From Saccharomyces uvarum (lineage: Eukaryota > Ascomycota > Saccharomycetes > Saccharomycetales > Saccharomycetaceae), in assembly GCA_947243795.1 (NCBI GenBank), contig OX365931.1, forward strand, positions 372,001-436,000: a DNA stretch of 64,000 nucleotides. The letters are read 5' to 3'. A program made the position numbers and the translations under genes. Position 1 is the stretch's first letter; the number at the start of each line of letters is the position of its first letter. Shown here in pieces: positions 49,198-63,680 of the stretch. The notes under the pieces are model-generated. The model was not told the DNA's origin. It searched no databases and was given only the letters and a program-made list of their open reading frames with translations.

Positions 49198-49592
49198 GTT
49201 GTTCTTTTATGTTCTGAGCTGACTAGTCTCACCTTCGACTTCGATATAAAGACGAACTTAAGTCTTGAGAAGGATAAAGTTATACAAATTTATAGATCGA
49301 CTAGAGGTGTGAAAATCCCGTGGAGTGGTATTTATGACTAAGAAAGTCATCTCCTCGATGACTATTTCATTGCTTTCTGGAGGGGAAAAAAGAGCAAGAC
49401 GAGAAAACGTGATACTACGCTCCTTCAAACACCAGCACGCAAGGCATCTCAAGCCCGCCGTCATATAAGAATGAAACTATCTAGGACGACTATTTGAAGA
49501 TAGGTATGTCATTTTATTCTGTTTCCAATACTTGGTATACATAACGTACATGCACAAACTGTTAAAAAAATATGCGTAATCGACACGACGAT
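49198..49592. other. Spacer between the YAT1-like relic and ERP3
   Basis: 395 bases holding the former promoter of the relic and the ERP3 3' end. An AGGGG element is present at 49381-49385. No clear Cat8 carbon-source element was found by eye. Confidence 0.45.
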
Positions 49593-50270
49593 TCACACGT
49601 TGTGTTTCCTTGATTCTCTGAAAATGAACTCCAATGCAGCAATTTGGGCACAACTCATCCCGATAATCAATAAGATACCATAAATGGAAAACATCACAAT
49701 TCTGCGCTCTGTTGAACAAACTGTGTGATGGTTTCTGGTATTTCTTGTCTTGTAGTACTGTACATTACGTTCTAGAACGTGGAGCTGCCTTTCTATGGTA
49801 TCTATTGAATTTTCCAGGGTATCTTGCAAGGGATCGATCTTGGAATCTCTTAGGTTCCTCTGCGCTTTTCTTGCCTTGCGCCTTTCATTTCGAACATCAT
49901 CTTGGCGCTCGCATGTGTACTTAATGTCCAGATCTACAATCTTGTCATGTGCTTTACCACCGTAAAAGCAGAAGGAATATTCTCCCTTATGTTGGCCCAC
50001 AAACGACCATTCCCCTTGGCGTTCACCAGACCTCTCGATTATTGGCTTGTTCTTGTCATCTGGGGCATATATTTTGTAGTTCACATCAAAGTCATTGCTC
50101 TCTCCCTGTTGCACTGCAAAATAATACGAGATCGTACAGTCGACATCCGGAGTTAGTGCATATAGGCACTCTTTCTCACCCTTCTTCAACTGGAATGTCA
50201 ATGGTGATGCTTCAGCGAAAAACTGCGTCAAGAAAAGCAAGTGAAATAGAAACACACACATACCAGACAT
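49593..50270 (-). CDS. ERP3: Erp3, p24-family cargo receptor of COPII vesicles
   Basis: 225 residues from the ATG at 50270, exactly the S. cerevisiae length. p24 proteins cycle between ER and Golgi and help load GPI-anchored and other secretory cargo. MSGMCVFLFHLLFLTQFFAEA is a signal peptide. The GOLD domain follows (residues about 24-115) with the conserved cysteines in KECLYAL and FCFYGG. A coiled-coil stretch is at about 140-185 (DTLENSIDTIERQLHVLERN). The single transmembrane helix is MFSIYGILLIIGMSCAQIAA. The short cytosolic tail FIFRESRKHNV carries aromatic and basic residues typical of p24 sorting tails. The frame extends ten codons upstream only to a TTG. Confidence 0.95.
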   Translation of the reverse strand: MSGMCVFLFHLLFLTQFFAEASPLTFQLKKGEKECLYALTPDVDCTISYYFAVQQGESNDFDVNYKIYAPDDKNKPIIERSGERQGEWSFVGQHKGEYSFCFYGGKAHDKIVDLDIKYTCERQDDVRNERRKARKAQRNLRDSKIDPLQDTLENSIDTIERQLHVLERNVQYYKTRNTRNHHTVCSTERRIVMFSIYGILLIIGMSCAQIAALEFIFRESRKHNV

Positions 50271-52535
<2,265 letters not shown>

Positions 52536-52802
52536 CAAAAATAACAAATCATTGTAGGCTCAAACTAAACTTCATAAGACCATTCCTCTATCACGAGGAA
52601 GTTTTGGTACTTATATATTTGCATAGAAAAAAAGTTAATTAAAATATCATATAGAGTAGTTAGCATATCTGACTGTATTTACTTTATACTGACTAGCATC
52701 GAAAGTATATGTGTTATGACATAACCATAAAAGTGTATATGAATGAATGGTAACTCGTTGAAATTTCGATTCTTCTATTTGCTTATATAGCAAATCAAAG
52801 GA

Positions 52803-53735
52803 TTAGAAGACAAATGGGATTAAGAAGGCCCTTCTTGTATGATACTTTCTGTTTTTCTTTTGAGCCCATGCGTACATTTGGGCTGCTGAAACGGCCAAGA
52901 AAAAAACAGCAAATAAATTGAACTTGAAGACGAAAGTAAACCAAATCCAAGACCAAACTTCGAAGGTATAGTTAGGAGCGACGAAAAGATTGAAAATACC
53001 TTGGTTTAGTGGGACACGAACCTTAGGATTGCCATGCTTCTTTTGGTAATCACCCCATAAACGCAACTTGATATGACAGTATAGGTTCCATAGTTCGGAA
53101 ACGACGAACAGCCCAATCAATGTACTCAAATCGTCCAACTTCAGGTATGAATAATATCTGAACAACTTAGCATTGCCTAATGGGAATCCGTAACCAAAGT
53201 AACCGAATGAAATGATACCACTTAGAACCCAGTAATGGAAACAATTCTTGAACAAGTTAAAGATTGGCATAGTAGCTAAAGAAAACTGATGTATGAATAA
53301 AGTTTCAAATATTCTCTTACCATAATGTGCTACAATCAAAGAATAAGCGACCCTATTTAAAAAGGGATTATATTCAGAACTACTACTATGCCATCTTTCT
53401 ACGACCTCTGGGATTGTAGATAGATAGTAAAAAAGGGAGTGAACCAAAATTGGGCCCAAGTATTCACAAAAGAAGACTAACCTCCATGAGATTTGAGGAC
53501 CTAAATCCTTGATGAAGAATTCCATTGAATCATTAGCCTCCTCTTGAAAAAAGGAATCTGAGGCAACAGGAACCTGTTTAGATTCCTTCTTATAGGTCAA
53601 TCTTATTCTATACTTGCTAATGTTTCTATTGTTTGCAGAGATTCGCTTTAAAACATCATCTAAGGTAGGCTTTCCTGATAAATCAATTTCAGTGTCCTTC
53701 AATCCTTTGGAACGACTCTTGATAGTAGCGGCCAT
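52803..53735 (-). CDS. TSC13: Tsc13, very-long-chain enoyl-CoA reductase
   Basis: 310 residues from the ATG at 53735, exactly the S. cerevisiae length. Tsc13 performs the last, NADPH-dependent reduction in each cycle of very-long-chain fatty acid elongation in the ER, for sphingolipid synthesis, and concentrates at nucleus-vacuole junctions, where Osh1 also binds it. A ubiquitin-like N-terminal part (1-75) precedes about six hydrophobic segments, and the steroid-reductase-like C-terminal domain includes NLFVAPNYTFEVWSWIWF near 250 with the likely catalytic Tyr. The tail ends RRAFLIPFVF. The frame is open 23 codons upstream, but only to a GTG, and the ATG gives MAATIKSRSK, aligned with the known MPITIKSRSK. 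Confidence 0.95.
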   Translation of the reverse strand: MAATIKSRSKGLKDTEIDLSGKPTLDDVLKRISANNRNISKYRIRLTYKKESKQVPVASDSFFQEEANDSMEFFIKDLGPQISWRLVFFCEYLGPILVHSLFYYLSTIPEVVERWHSSSSEYNPFLNRVAYSLIVAHYGKRIFETLFIHQFSLATMPIFNLFKNCFHYWVLSGIISFGYFGYGFPLGNAKLFRYYSYLKLDDLSTLIGLFVVSELWNLYCHIKLRLWGDYQKKHGNPKVRVPLNQGIFNLFVAPNYTFEVWSWIWFTFVFKFNLFAVFFLAVSAAQMYAWAQKKNRKYHTRRAFLIPFVF

Positions 53736-55209
<1,474 letters not shown>

Positions 55210-56212
55210 GCTGAGTAAAGGAAATTAGTCAAAAAGGTTTCCAGTAGTTTATTCGATTACTACCAAGATTATTGTTTCGTTTATATATATTTCCCCATTC
55301 AGTTTCACTTCCTATTTGAAATTTTTGTAACCCTCGACTTTGTAAAATAGATATTACTAAATTCTTTTAGAGAACAAAAGTATTGTACGTACTCACCATA
55401 AAAATATAACGTGAATTTATAAGACTATGTTTTTCCTTTTCAGAGCTATCGACTAGAGTAAACGAACGTAGTGGCACTCTTTTTGAGACCTTGAACTCAT
55501 TGGTTATCCCAGTGAGTTGGCATAGGTTCAAAAATATGTTCGATGAACAGGCGAAAACACCCTTTGGAACTTAGAGTTTGACCGTAATTTTGTAATACAT
55601 AGATATATAAAGGGTTTCTTATCGTTAACAAAGAAAAATGGTGAAGAAAACGATCTATTAAACGGCAAGATATCTTAAAGGTCGTTACCACACACCAGCG
55701 GGGGCATCCGATCATCCCATTCATTAGATACATGACGGACACGAAATGAAGCGAATAAACCTACGTTAATTAGGTACCGATAAACCATTTTAAAATCATG
55801 ACATAGGTTGATCCCTGATACAGACAAGTCACCGACGTCCTTGCTAGCCTTTGAGGTAAACTGAGGTAAACTCAAATGTGCTGGTGTAATATTATGTTTA
55901 ACACAACTTGTCTATTTATTGGTAGCTGTCACTATTACGTATATACTGACTTTCGGATTTTCCTTTTCCAAGGTAAATGCTATCATTATGTACGTAATTT
56001 GCGGTATTCACTATTTAACATCAATAAGAGGCAAAATACGACCGAAAGAGCATTTTGTCAATAGAGAATATAGCATATTTCCATCGTTTGGGAACACTCT
56101 CGTTGGGAATTTTGACTAGCAGTTTTTCAGCCCAAGGGTAAAACCTTTAAAAATCTAAATTAGGTGTTAATATTTTGGATCGCGGAGATTTTTTAACAAT
56201 TGGAATAATACA
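55210..56212. other. NOP1-SLX5 spacer
   Basis: About 1 kb of AT-rich DNA containing the NOP1 terminator and SLX5 promoter. Small open frames on both strands have no recognisable domain. A 10-bp direct repeat, GAGGTAAACT, occurs at 55852-55861 and 55863-55872. Confidence 0.45.
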
Positions 56213-58105
56213 ATGCACAGTGCTGGTGATGATCGAACAAAGAGTGATCATACTCCTTCGGTCAGTCATCCAGACAACTCGGTTATTTTGATAGATAGTG
56301 ACAAGGAAGAAGATGCTTCCATCCGTGAGGCAAACTTGCCAGTGAGGTTGTATCCAGACAGAAGAGTAGGGAGACGACGTGATGCTCTGAATAGATTTAT
56401 TAGATCGGATACAGCGGATGCGACTCCGCAGAGGATCGGTACAATAGTACGTCCTGATTGTCCCCACACTCAAAATGATATTGACGACTTAACCATAATA
56501 CGAGAAGTTGGGCGGTTTTTCGGGGATGATGGACCCATTGATCCCTCTGCGCTTTACGTTGATCTTGACCAAGAGCCAGGCTCTGAAACAGTAGAAACTC
56601 CAAGAATAATACAAGTAAATAACACAAATGGGTATTTAAATGAAAACTCTAACGAGAACAATAACGACAACGATAATGATAACGATGATGGATTGACAAT
56701 AGTTGAAGAGAGGACAACACGACCTAGAATAACGCTAAATCTGCCGGGCGGAGAAAGGCTTGAGGTGAACGCAACGCCAACAGACATACCGATACGGAGG
56801 TCATTTGAGTTTCAAGAAGACTTAGCCGCATCACGTAGGCAGCTTCTCAGAAGAAGTGCAGCACGAGCTCGTAATTTATTTGTGGAACGGTCTGACGAAG
56901 ATGATGAAAACGACGAAGAATGGACAGAAAATACCAATGACTTGCCTGAAACTATTCAAAGGGCTCGTAGAGAGAGCCATATGCGAATGAGCCGAAGGGT
57001 TGCAGAAAGACAGCATAGATTAAGGGCACAACAACAGAGGATGGTTAGTAACGAAAATATGGGTACAGCTATTAGACTGCAGTCAATTAGAGAACGGATT
57101 CAAGCATATGTGCCAGATATCCGCAGTGCTTTTCATCATGCAGAATCACTACATGAGTTCAGGTCCATTCTACAAAATGTTGCTCCAGTTACCTTGCAAG
57201 AGTGTGAGGGAGAGCTAATGGCGTTATTTACTGAATTTAGGAACCAGCTTTTACAAAATTGGGCAATTGATAGAGTTAGAAACACTCAGGAAGAGGCTTT
57301 GAGACTTCACAGGGAAGCATTGGAAGGACAAGAAAGAGTAGCCGGAGGAGCTTTCCATCACGGGCCATATCGTGAATCAATTTCGAGCTATCTAAACTTC
57401 AATGGTGAGGATGGCTTCTTAACTCGTCTGTGGGGTGGCCCAGTACTAAATGAAGCTGATGAAGAGCGCCACACTCAGAATATTATCGATATGATTCAAG
57501 AAAGAGAAGAACGAGAACGAGATGTGGTTATGAAAAACTTAATGAACAAGACCAAAGCCCAGCAGGATGAATTTGAAGAGAGGGCAGCAAACTTGCCGGA
57601 AGGATATAGCGCTTCATTTGACACTACACCAAAAATGAAATTAGATATCATGAAGAATGGGAAGGAAGAAACTATCACTGTTTTAGACGATGATCTGGCT
57701 AAAACCCTGGAAGATATTTCTGTATGCTGTTTATGCGGTGTGGAATTGGGTGTAGGAATACCGGATGATTTCATTGGGATGAGTCAAAAAGACCGTGGCA
57801 TTTCATTTGAAGGGCTAGTATCGAGATACAAATTCCATTGCCCCTATCAAACTTTAGCGAGGCCCTCAGTATTGGATAGAGATTTATCAAAGCGAACATT
57901 TGTCGCATCCTGTGGCCATACATATTGCGGTAGGTGTTACGCCAGAATTGACAATGCAAAAAAGAAATCTAAATCCCCCAAAAAGAAATTGGCCGAGCTG
58001 AAAGGTTCAGCTCATCCTGATAACTATGGGCCCAAATTATGCCCCGCGGAATCGTGTAAGAAGCTGATTCGTTCAAGAGGAAGATTGAAGGAGGTTTACT
58101 TTTGA
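56213..58105 (+). CDS. SLX5: Slx5, SUMO-targeted ubiquitin ligase subunit
   Basis: 630 residues (619 in S. cerevisiae). With Slx8 it ubiquitinates sumoylated proteins at damaged DNA, nuclear pores and kinetochores. SUMO-interacting motifs are visible: VILID at residues 24-28, TIIR near 94, YVDLD near 117 and LTIVEE near 160. An Asn/Asp repeat (ENNNDNDNDNDDG) lies between the last two. The middle is charged and helical. The C-terminal RING begins CCLCGVELG near 503, with SCGHTYCGRCYARID near 563 and CPAESCKKLIRSRGR at the end. The spacing between the first and second zinc pairs is unusually long, as in the S. cerevisiae protein. Confidence 0.95.
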   Translation: MHSAGDDRTKSDHTPSVSHPDNSVILIDSDKEEDASIREANLPVRLYPDRRVGRRRDALNRFIRSDTADATPQRIGTIVRPDCPHTQNDIDDLTIIREVGRFFGDDGPIDPSALYVDLDQEPGSETVETPRIIQVNNTNGYLNENSNENNNDNDNDNDDGLTIVEERTTRPRITLNLPGGERLEVNATPTDIPIRRSFEFQEDLAASRRQLLRRSAARARNLFVERSDEDDENDEEWTENTNDLPETIQRARRESHMRMSRRVAERQHRLRAQQQRMVSNENMGTAIRLQSIRERIQAYVPDIRSAFHHAESLHEFRSILQNVAPVTLQECEGELMALFTEFRNQLLQNWAIDRVRNTQEEALRLHREALEGQERVAGGAFHHGPYRESISSYLNFNGEDGFLTRLWGGPVLNEADEERHTQNIIDMIQEREERERDVVMKNLMNKTKAQQDEFEERAANLPEGYSASFDTTPKMKLDIMKNGKEETITVLDDDLAKTLEDISVCCLCGVELGVGIPDDFIGMSQKDRGISFEGLVSRYKFHCPYQTLARPSVLDRDLSKRTFVASCGHTYCGRCYARIDNAKKKSKSPKKKLAELKGSAHPDNYGPKLCPAESCKKLIRSRGRLKEVYF

Positions 58106-58355
58106 TGATCAGTATTCATAAATGCATTTCCACGATTAATTTTCATTCTATCCCTGGATTTTTTTTATTGTTTTTTTTTTGCATGGAGGGGCCTTAATAC
58201 TTAAACAAGCATTTTCGGATTATTATTATATTATTTATTTGCATAAACGTTTTAATCACACTCATTTACGTAAAATTTAAAGATCAGAAGTACAGTCGTG
58301 GCGCATTTATAAAATGGTGTGATATGAAGACTTTGCTTCAAAATGTGCATGTAGC

Positions 58356-58767
58356 CTAAATCAACATATCTAAGGTACAGCACAAACACAGCCCTGCTAA
58401 ACAGCCTGTTAAACAGTCCTGGTTACCACTACTAGCCCGCTGTTGTTGAATATAGATCGGCTGTTGTGGGTTCTGTTGGTAGTATTGGGGCTGCTGTTGT
58501 TGTTGATAGTATTGGGGTTGCTGTTGGTAATACTGCTGTTGTTGCTGAGGTGGATAATATTGTTGGTTTTGTTGGGGGGCAAACCCTCTGGAACCAGAGT
58601 CGTAACCTGGTGGTGGAGCAGTTGGGTGGGAATACTGATTTAAACATGGGTGCAGGGTGAATACAAGGACATGTTAGTAAAATGAGAGTTGTAAAAGGTG
58701 AAATTGGCAAAAATTAACATACGGATTGTTTGTATGCAGAATTTCCGTAGTAATCTTGGGCAGACAT
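58356..58767 (-). CDS. YDL012C: YDL012C: tail-anchored Gln/Tyr-rich CYSTM protein (spliced)
   Basis: Exons 58723-58767 and 58356-58634 (minus) join to give 107 residues, the S. cerevisiae length. The intron is 58635-58722 (88 bp) with GTATGT, branch point TACTAAC (58673-58679 on the forward strand as GTTAGTA) and CAG. Exon 1 gives MSAQDYYGNSAYKQS and exon 2 starts YSHPTAPPPGYDSG. A Tyr/Gln/Pro-rich middle (QQQYYQQQPQYYQQ type) is followed by the C-terminal CYSTM module CLTGCLAGLCLCCTLDML, a cysteine-rich membrane tail. S. cerevisiae YDL012C is a plasma-membrane tail-anchored protein of uncertain role. CYSTM proteins are linked to stress tolerance. Without splicing only disjoint fragments are read, so it is easily missed. 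Confidence 0.94.
58635..58722 (-). other. YDL012C intron (88 bp)
   Basis: Consensus 5' site GTATGT, branch TACTAAC and 3' CAG on the minus strand. Removal joins codon 15 to codon 16 without disturbing the frame. Confidence 0.93.
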
Positions 58768-60286
<1,519 letters not shown>

Positions 60287-60746
60287 AAAATTATGGAGCC
60301 AACAAAAAGATATCAAATCATAGTTGTGAAAGAAAAAACGTGTTTTCTTACGCTCAGGGCATTCTGCAAGCGTGGTAAAGTAAAACTGCCATTTAGGAAA
60401 GCACTTCTATGCCTGGCGCATTTTCGAAAAGCAAAAAATGGGCTCTTTTATATAGCATAAAACTAAGAGTCTTCATAAATATACATACATAACTCTATGG
60501 TTGCAATATTTCAAGCAATAACGATTTTCATTTACTACATGTAGTTAAGTTTCTCGACTGTACACAGGTTTTTTCTGCATGTTGGTATAAAAAATAAACT
60601 TGCGATGTGCGCGTTCCAAAGTTGCCCCAGCCCGACTTGTATCTTTTCCGTTTATATGGCAAATAAATGATAGCACAATATTTAAGCGAATATATTATAC
60701 TAAGAATGACTAGGCAAGGAAAGTGTCTATATAGAAATATACAGCT
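60287..60746. other. GRX6-APC11 spacer
   Basis: 460 bases, AT-rich, GRX6 3' end and APC11 promoter. An antisense frame at 60528-60773 sits where S. cerevisiae carries the doubtful ORF YDL009C; it shows no domain. Confidence 0.45.
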
Positions 60747-61244
60747 ATGAAAGCCAAAATAAAGCAAGTGCACAGCGTGTTTGCTTGGTCATGGCATATT
60801 CCTCGTATCTCTGATGAAAATGAGTCTAATGAGGTTACAAATGAAAATGATGAGGATGAAGATGTTTGTGGTATATGTCGTGCCAGTTACAACGGTACAT
60901 GCCCAAGCTGTAAATTTCCAGGCGACCAGTGTCCTTTAGTGATTGGAGTATGCCACCATAACTTCCATGACCATTGTATATATCGATGGCTAGACACTTC
61001 AAACTCTAAAGGACTGTGCCCGATGTGTAGGCAAGTGTTCCAGCTACAAAAGGGTTTAGCAATCAACGATGCGCATATTAGAAAATTTGTTGAGGTGGTT
61101 TCAAGAAGAAGAGAAGAGATGATAGAAGAGGGCGTCGCTGAAGATTTTGTGGACTTCGATGAACCGATACGGCAAAATACAGATAGCGCAATAGACAGAC
61201 AACAAGTAGATACTGTTCTGGATGAAGACTTTTTGTTACGGTAA
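60747..61244 (+). CDS. APC11: Apc11, RING-H2 catalytic subunit of the anaphase-promoting complex
   Basis: 165 residues, the S. cerevisiae length. Apc11 with the cullin Apc2 forms the catalytic core of APC/C, which ubiquitinates securin and cyclins to drive mitotic exit. The N-terminal HSVFAWSWHIP is the Apc2-binding strand typical of Rbx/Apc11 proteins. The RING-H2 zinc ligands run from CGICRASYNGTCPSCKFPGD (residues 41-60) through CHHNFHDHCIYRWL (near 71-84) to CPMCRQ (about 95-100). An acidic, Arg-containing tail ends DEDFLLR, as in S. cerevisiae. Confidence 0.97.
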   Translation: MKAKIKQVHSVFAWSWHIPRISDENESNEVTNENDEDEDVCGICRASYNGTCPSCKFPGDQCPLVIGVCHHNFHDHCIYRWLDTSNSKGLCPMCRQVFQLQKGLAINDAHIRKFVEVVSRRREEMIEEGVAEDFVDFDEPIRQNTDSAIDRQQVDTVLDEDFLLR

Positions 61245-61540
61245 AGTGAACTAGCTCTTCAGTCTATGTGCTCATATTCCATCCGCGTCCCTTCCTTGCT
61301 AAAAAGCTATTAGCACTGTTTATATATAAATGGAAATATAATGTTGATTATCTTGTTATGTTGCAACTGACGAAAGGAATTCTACAACATGGTCGTTCCT
61401 TTAATCGGTGGATGAATTTCGTGTGGACTTGAAAATCAAATCAAGTTTAAAAAAACAACAGAACCGAATAGTGATGAAACTAAATATAGTCATAATTATA
61501 GCGGTTCAAGATTCTATGTTTCTATATAGAAAAAGGAAAA

Positions 61541-61613
61541 TGCTTCCAGTCGGATTTGAACCGACGATCTCCACATTACTAGTGTGGCGCCTTACCAACT
61601 TGGCCATAGAAGC
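61541..61613 (-). tRNA. tT(AGU): tRNA-Thr(AGT)
   Basis: 73 bases on the minus strand with a full cloverleaf: acceptor GCTTCTA pairing with TGGAAGC, D arm GGCCAAGTTGGTAAGGC, anticodon arm CCACA CT AGT AA TGTGG (anticodon at 61578-61580), T arm TCGG TTCAAAT CCGA, discriminator A. No intron. T-runs just past the 3' end (forward A-runs at 61530-61540) form the Pol III terminator. S. cerevisiae has a tRNA-Thr(AGU) in the same place after APC11. Confidence 0.96.
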
Positions 61614-61795
61614 TTTATAAGTGATTGAAACTCGACGTGGAACCGAGGTAAGTACTCAAAATAGGAACTAAATAAACTGAGACGCTGAAGTACAGGCCAT
61701 TTACTTGAAGTATTAATGACAGACTATGTCTGAAACAAACTATATTCGAAACAAATTAAGACCCACTACTAGGGGCAATTGATAGATACCAACTT

Positions 61796-61979
61796 TGTTG
61801 AGAATTAGTTAGTTTAGTAAGTAGTAATAATTAAGAATAAGCAGTTCTTTCTTATTATATAAGAGAGGTATATGAAACACACGCTGATTGGTTATATGAA
61901 ATCCAATGGTTCAAACATAATTCAGAACATTAATAATAAGTTGTCAGGTATAACTCATCTCCTTATATGTTAATGTCTG
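61796..61979 (+). mobile_element. Truncated Ty LTR, same family as the LTR at 34724
   Basis: 184 bases matching the first 184 bases of the LTR near tRNA-Ala without gaps and with about eight differences by eye. The match stops where the reverse-strand delta relic begins. It lies about 180 bases upstream of tRNA-Thr. It is a broken relic. Family uncertain, Ty4/Tsu4-type suspected. Confidence 0.82.
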
Positions 61980-62312
61980 TATTGACCATTAAAGTTGTAT
62001 GATGATCTTTGAAATTCCATTGTTTCTTAATGTTATAATATTACGTATATAGATTATACTAGATATTCTCCTCGTGGATTTAGGAATCCACAAAAAGGAA
62101 TCTGCAATTTTGCATAATATTATAAATGGTTCTTTTCCTCTTTTTATATGTTATCATTCATTGATCCTATTACAATATCAATCCTTGCGCTTCAGCTTCC
62201 ATTAATTTCGACGACAGTTTGAATCTTAATTTACTGGTCTTGTAATTTATGTCATCTTTTAACACCGTATATAATAGTAATAGATGGACGATAGTTGAAT
62301 CTTGTTCCAACA
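61980..62312 (-). mobile_element. Degenerate Ty1/Ty2 delta LTR (minus strand)
   Basis: Read on the minus strand it runs from TGTTGGAACAAG... at 62312 down to about 61980 and follows the delta LTR at 63327 along most of its length, including GATTCCTAAATCCACGAGGA and the AAGCGCAAGGATTGATATTG block. It is clearly more diverged than the copy at 63327, so older. The far end cannot be fixed precisely. Solo, broken relic abutting the other LTR family. Confidence 0.85.
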
Positions 62313-62747
62313 ACAGTTAAAGTCATTGTGATTATTCTGGAGGGATGCAGGCCCCTACCCTATTCTTAGTATTATCGTCATGATATTGTTCTTCTTTGGG
62401 ATCATAACCTTTGAATTCATAGGAATATATATATTTATACCACCACATAGCAAAACTCTCGCTACCACAAAGACAATGCAAGACCCTTATTGCTCCCGTA
62501 AATCTTCTCTTGAATGGAATTAAGTGATATTTGATGGAATTATTATTAGAGGGAAATATAACGGGAAACTGGCACTCTTTTTCTGCTGAAAGAGTGTAAC
62601 GAGCAAGAGGAAAGCCACCTGCAAATAGCCGCCGATGTCAGAAGTGACTTCATAAGGAAATATTGCAATGTGGAAAAATGGAATTGGCCGAACCCTCTAT
62701 ATTTGGTACCAGAACTTCATTATTGAAAAACAAGACCGTATGCCTAC

Positions 62748-62795
<48 letters not shown>

Positions 62796-62797
62796 TG
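62313..62797. other. Spacer with (TA)n tract
   Basis: 485 bases between the delta relic and the small secreted-protein gene. An uninterrupted AT/TA run of about 40 bases occupies 62754-62793, just past that gene's stop. No gene recognised. Confidence 0.55.
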
Positions 62798-63055
62798 TTA
62801 TAAGCCGTCTAAAATACTGTATAATTCCGGAATTAAGTCATCCTGGAAGAGAGCGTCAAGTTCAGGATCGCCGGTAGTCAAATTTGAAGACACTGAGATT
62901 GAATGAAGCAGTAGTCCCAACGAATCGATGTTATTGTCGAGTACTTGCTCGATTTCTTCTTCTGATTTGCTTTCCTTGTCTTCAATGGGGGAACAATGAT
63001 ATTTACCAATGTACGAGATAACTAAAAGTGCTTGGAAGATAATAGGAGCGTACAT
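62798..63055 (-). CDS. Small predicted secreted acidic protein, unknown function
   Basis: 85 residues from the ATG at 63055. MYAPIIFQALLVISYIGKYHC is a probable signal peptide or N-terminal anchor; the rest is acidic (DKESKSEEEIEQVLDNN, DPELDALFQDDLIPELYSIL), with one likely N-glycosylation site (NLT) and a single Cys near the cleavage point. I recognise no family. By position and length it may be the counterpart of S. cerevisiae YDL007C-A, an uncharacterised small ORF between APC11 and RPT2, but I could not compare sequences. It is bracketed by LTR relics. Composition looks like a real short protein rather than a chance frame, which supports coding but does not prove it. Confidence 0.6.
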   Translation of the reverse strand: MYAPIIFQALLVISYIGKYHCSPIEDKESKSEEEIEQVLDNNIDSLGLLLHSISVSSNLTTGDPELDALFQDDLIPELYSILDGL

Positions 63056-63326
63056 TATAAGGAGTGAGAAATGCTTTCCTTAGGTCGAGAGAGTACTAAA
63101 AATAATTTTATTTTTACTGTAATTATTGATAGTCTTAGTATACTTACACTTTGTGAAGTTGTTTTTAGGGATGCCTTCGGAACCCTGCCGGCTTTCCTTT
63201 TGACGGTTGTTCAGTTCGACACACTCACTTGTGAAAAATAAATTGTGTGCCTTCTACAAGTCTAGCCGCCGAAGCGTTTGTTTCAAAGAAATAATCAACA
63301 CTGTCGCAAGCGCCGAACATAGAGAG

Positions 63327-63675
63327 TGTTGGAATATAAATATGTTGGAATATAAATCAACTATCACCTAATAGCTAGTATTTATGTTAGTAATATATTA
63401 TCATATACGGTGTAAGAAGATGACGCAAAGTTTGAGAAACAGTCATCAAAATTAGTGGAAGCTGAAACGCAAGGATTGATAATGTAATAGGATCAATGAA
63501 TGATAACATATAAAACGATGATAATAATGTCTATAGAATGATGTAAAATTACAGATTCCTTTTTGTGGATTCCTAAATCCTCGAGGAGAACTTCTAGTAT
63601 ATTCTATATACATAATATTATTGTCTTACGAACAATGGAATCCCAACAATTATCACCAGATTCATACAATTCTCA
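63327..63675 (+). mobile_element. Solo Ty1/Ty2-type delta LTR with target duplication
   Basis: About 349 bases, starting TGTTGGAATATAAA and ending TTCTCA, with a 5-bp target duplication GAGAG at 63322-63326 and 63676-63680. The body matches the delta LTR as I remember it (AGTGGAAGCTGAAACGCAAGG, the GAGGAGAACTTCTAGTATATTC block, AATGGAATCCCAACAATTATC). The first 16 bases occur twice in tandem, which accounts for the extra length over the usual 334. No internal region follows, so it is a solo LTR, and the intact target repeats indicate it is young relative to the minus-strand relic at 61980. Confidence 0.9.
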
Positions 63676-63680
63676 GAGAG

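Noticed and set aside
60528-60773. Minus-strand 81-codon frame between GRX6 and APC11
   Set aside because: Located where the doubtful ORF YDL009C is annotated in S. cerevisiae. It overlaps the APC11 start, and no domain or conservation is visible.
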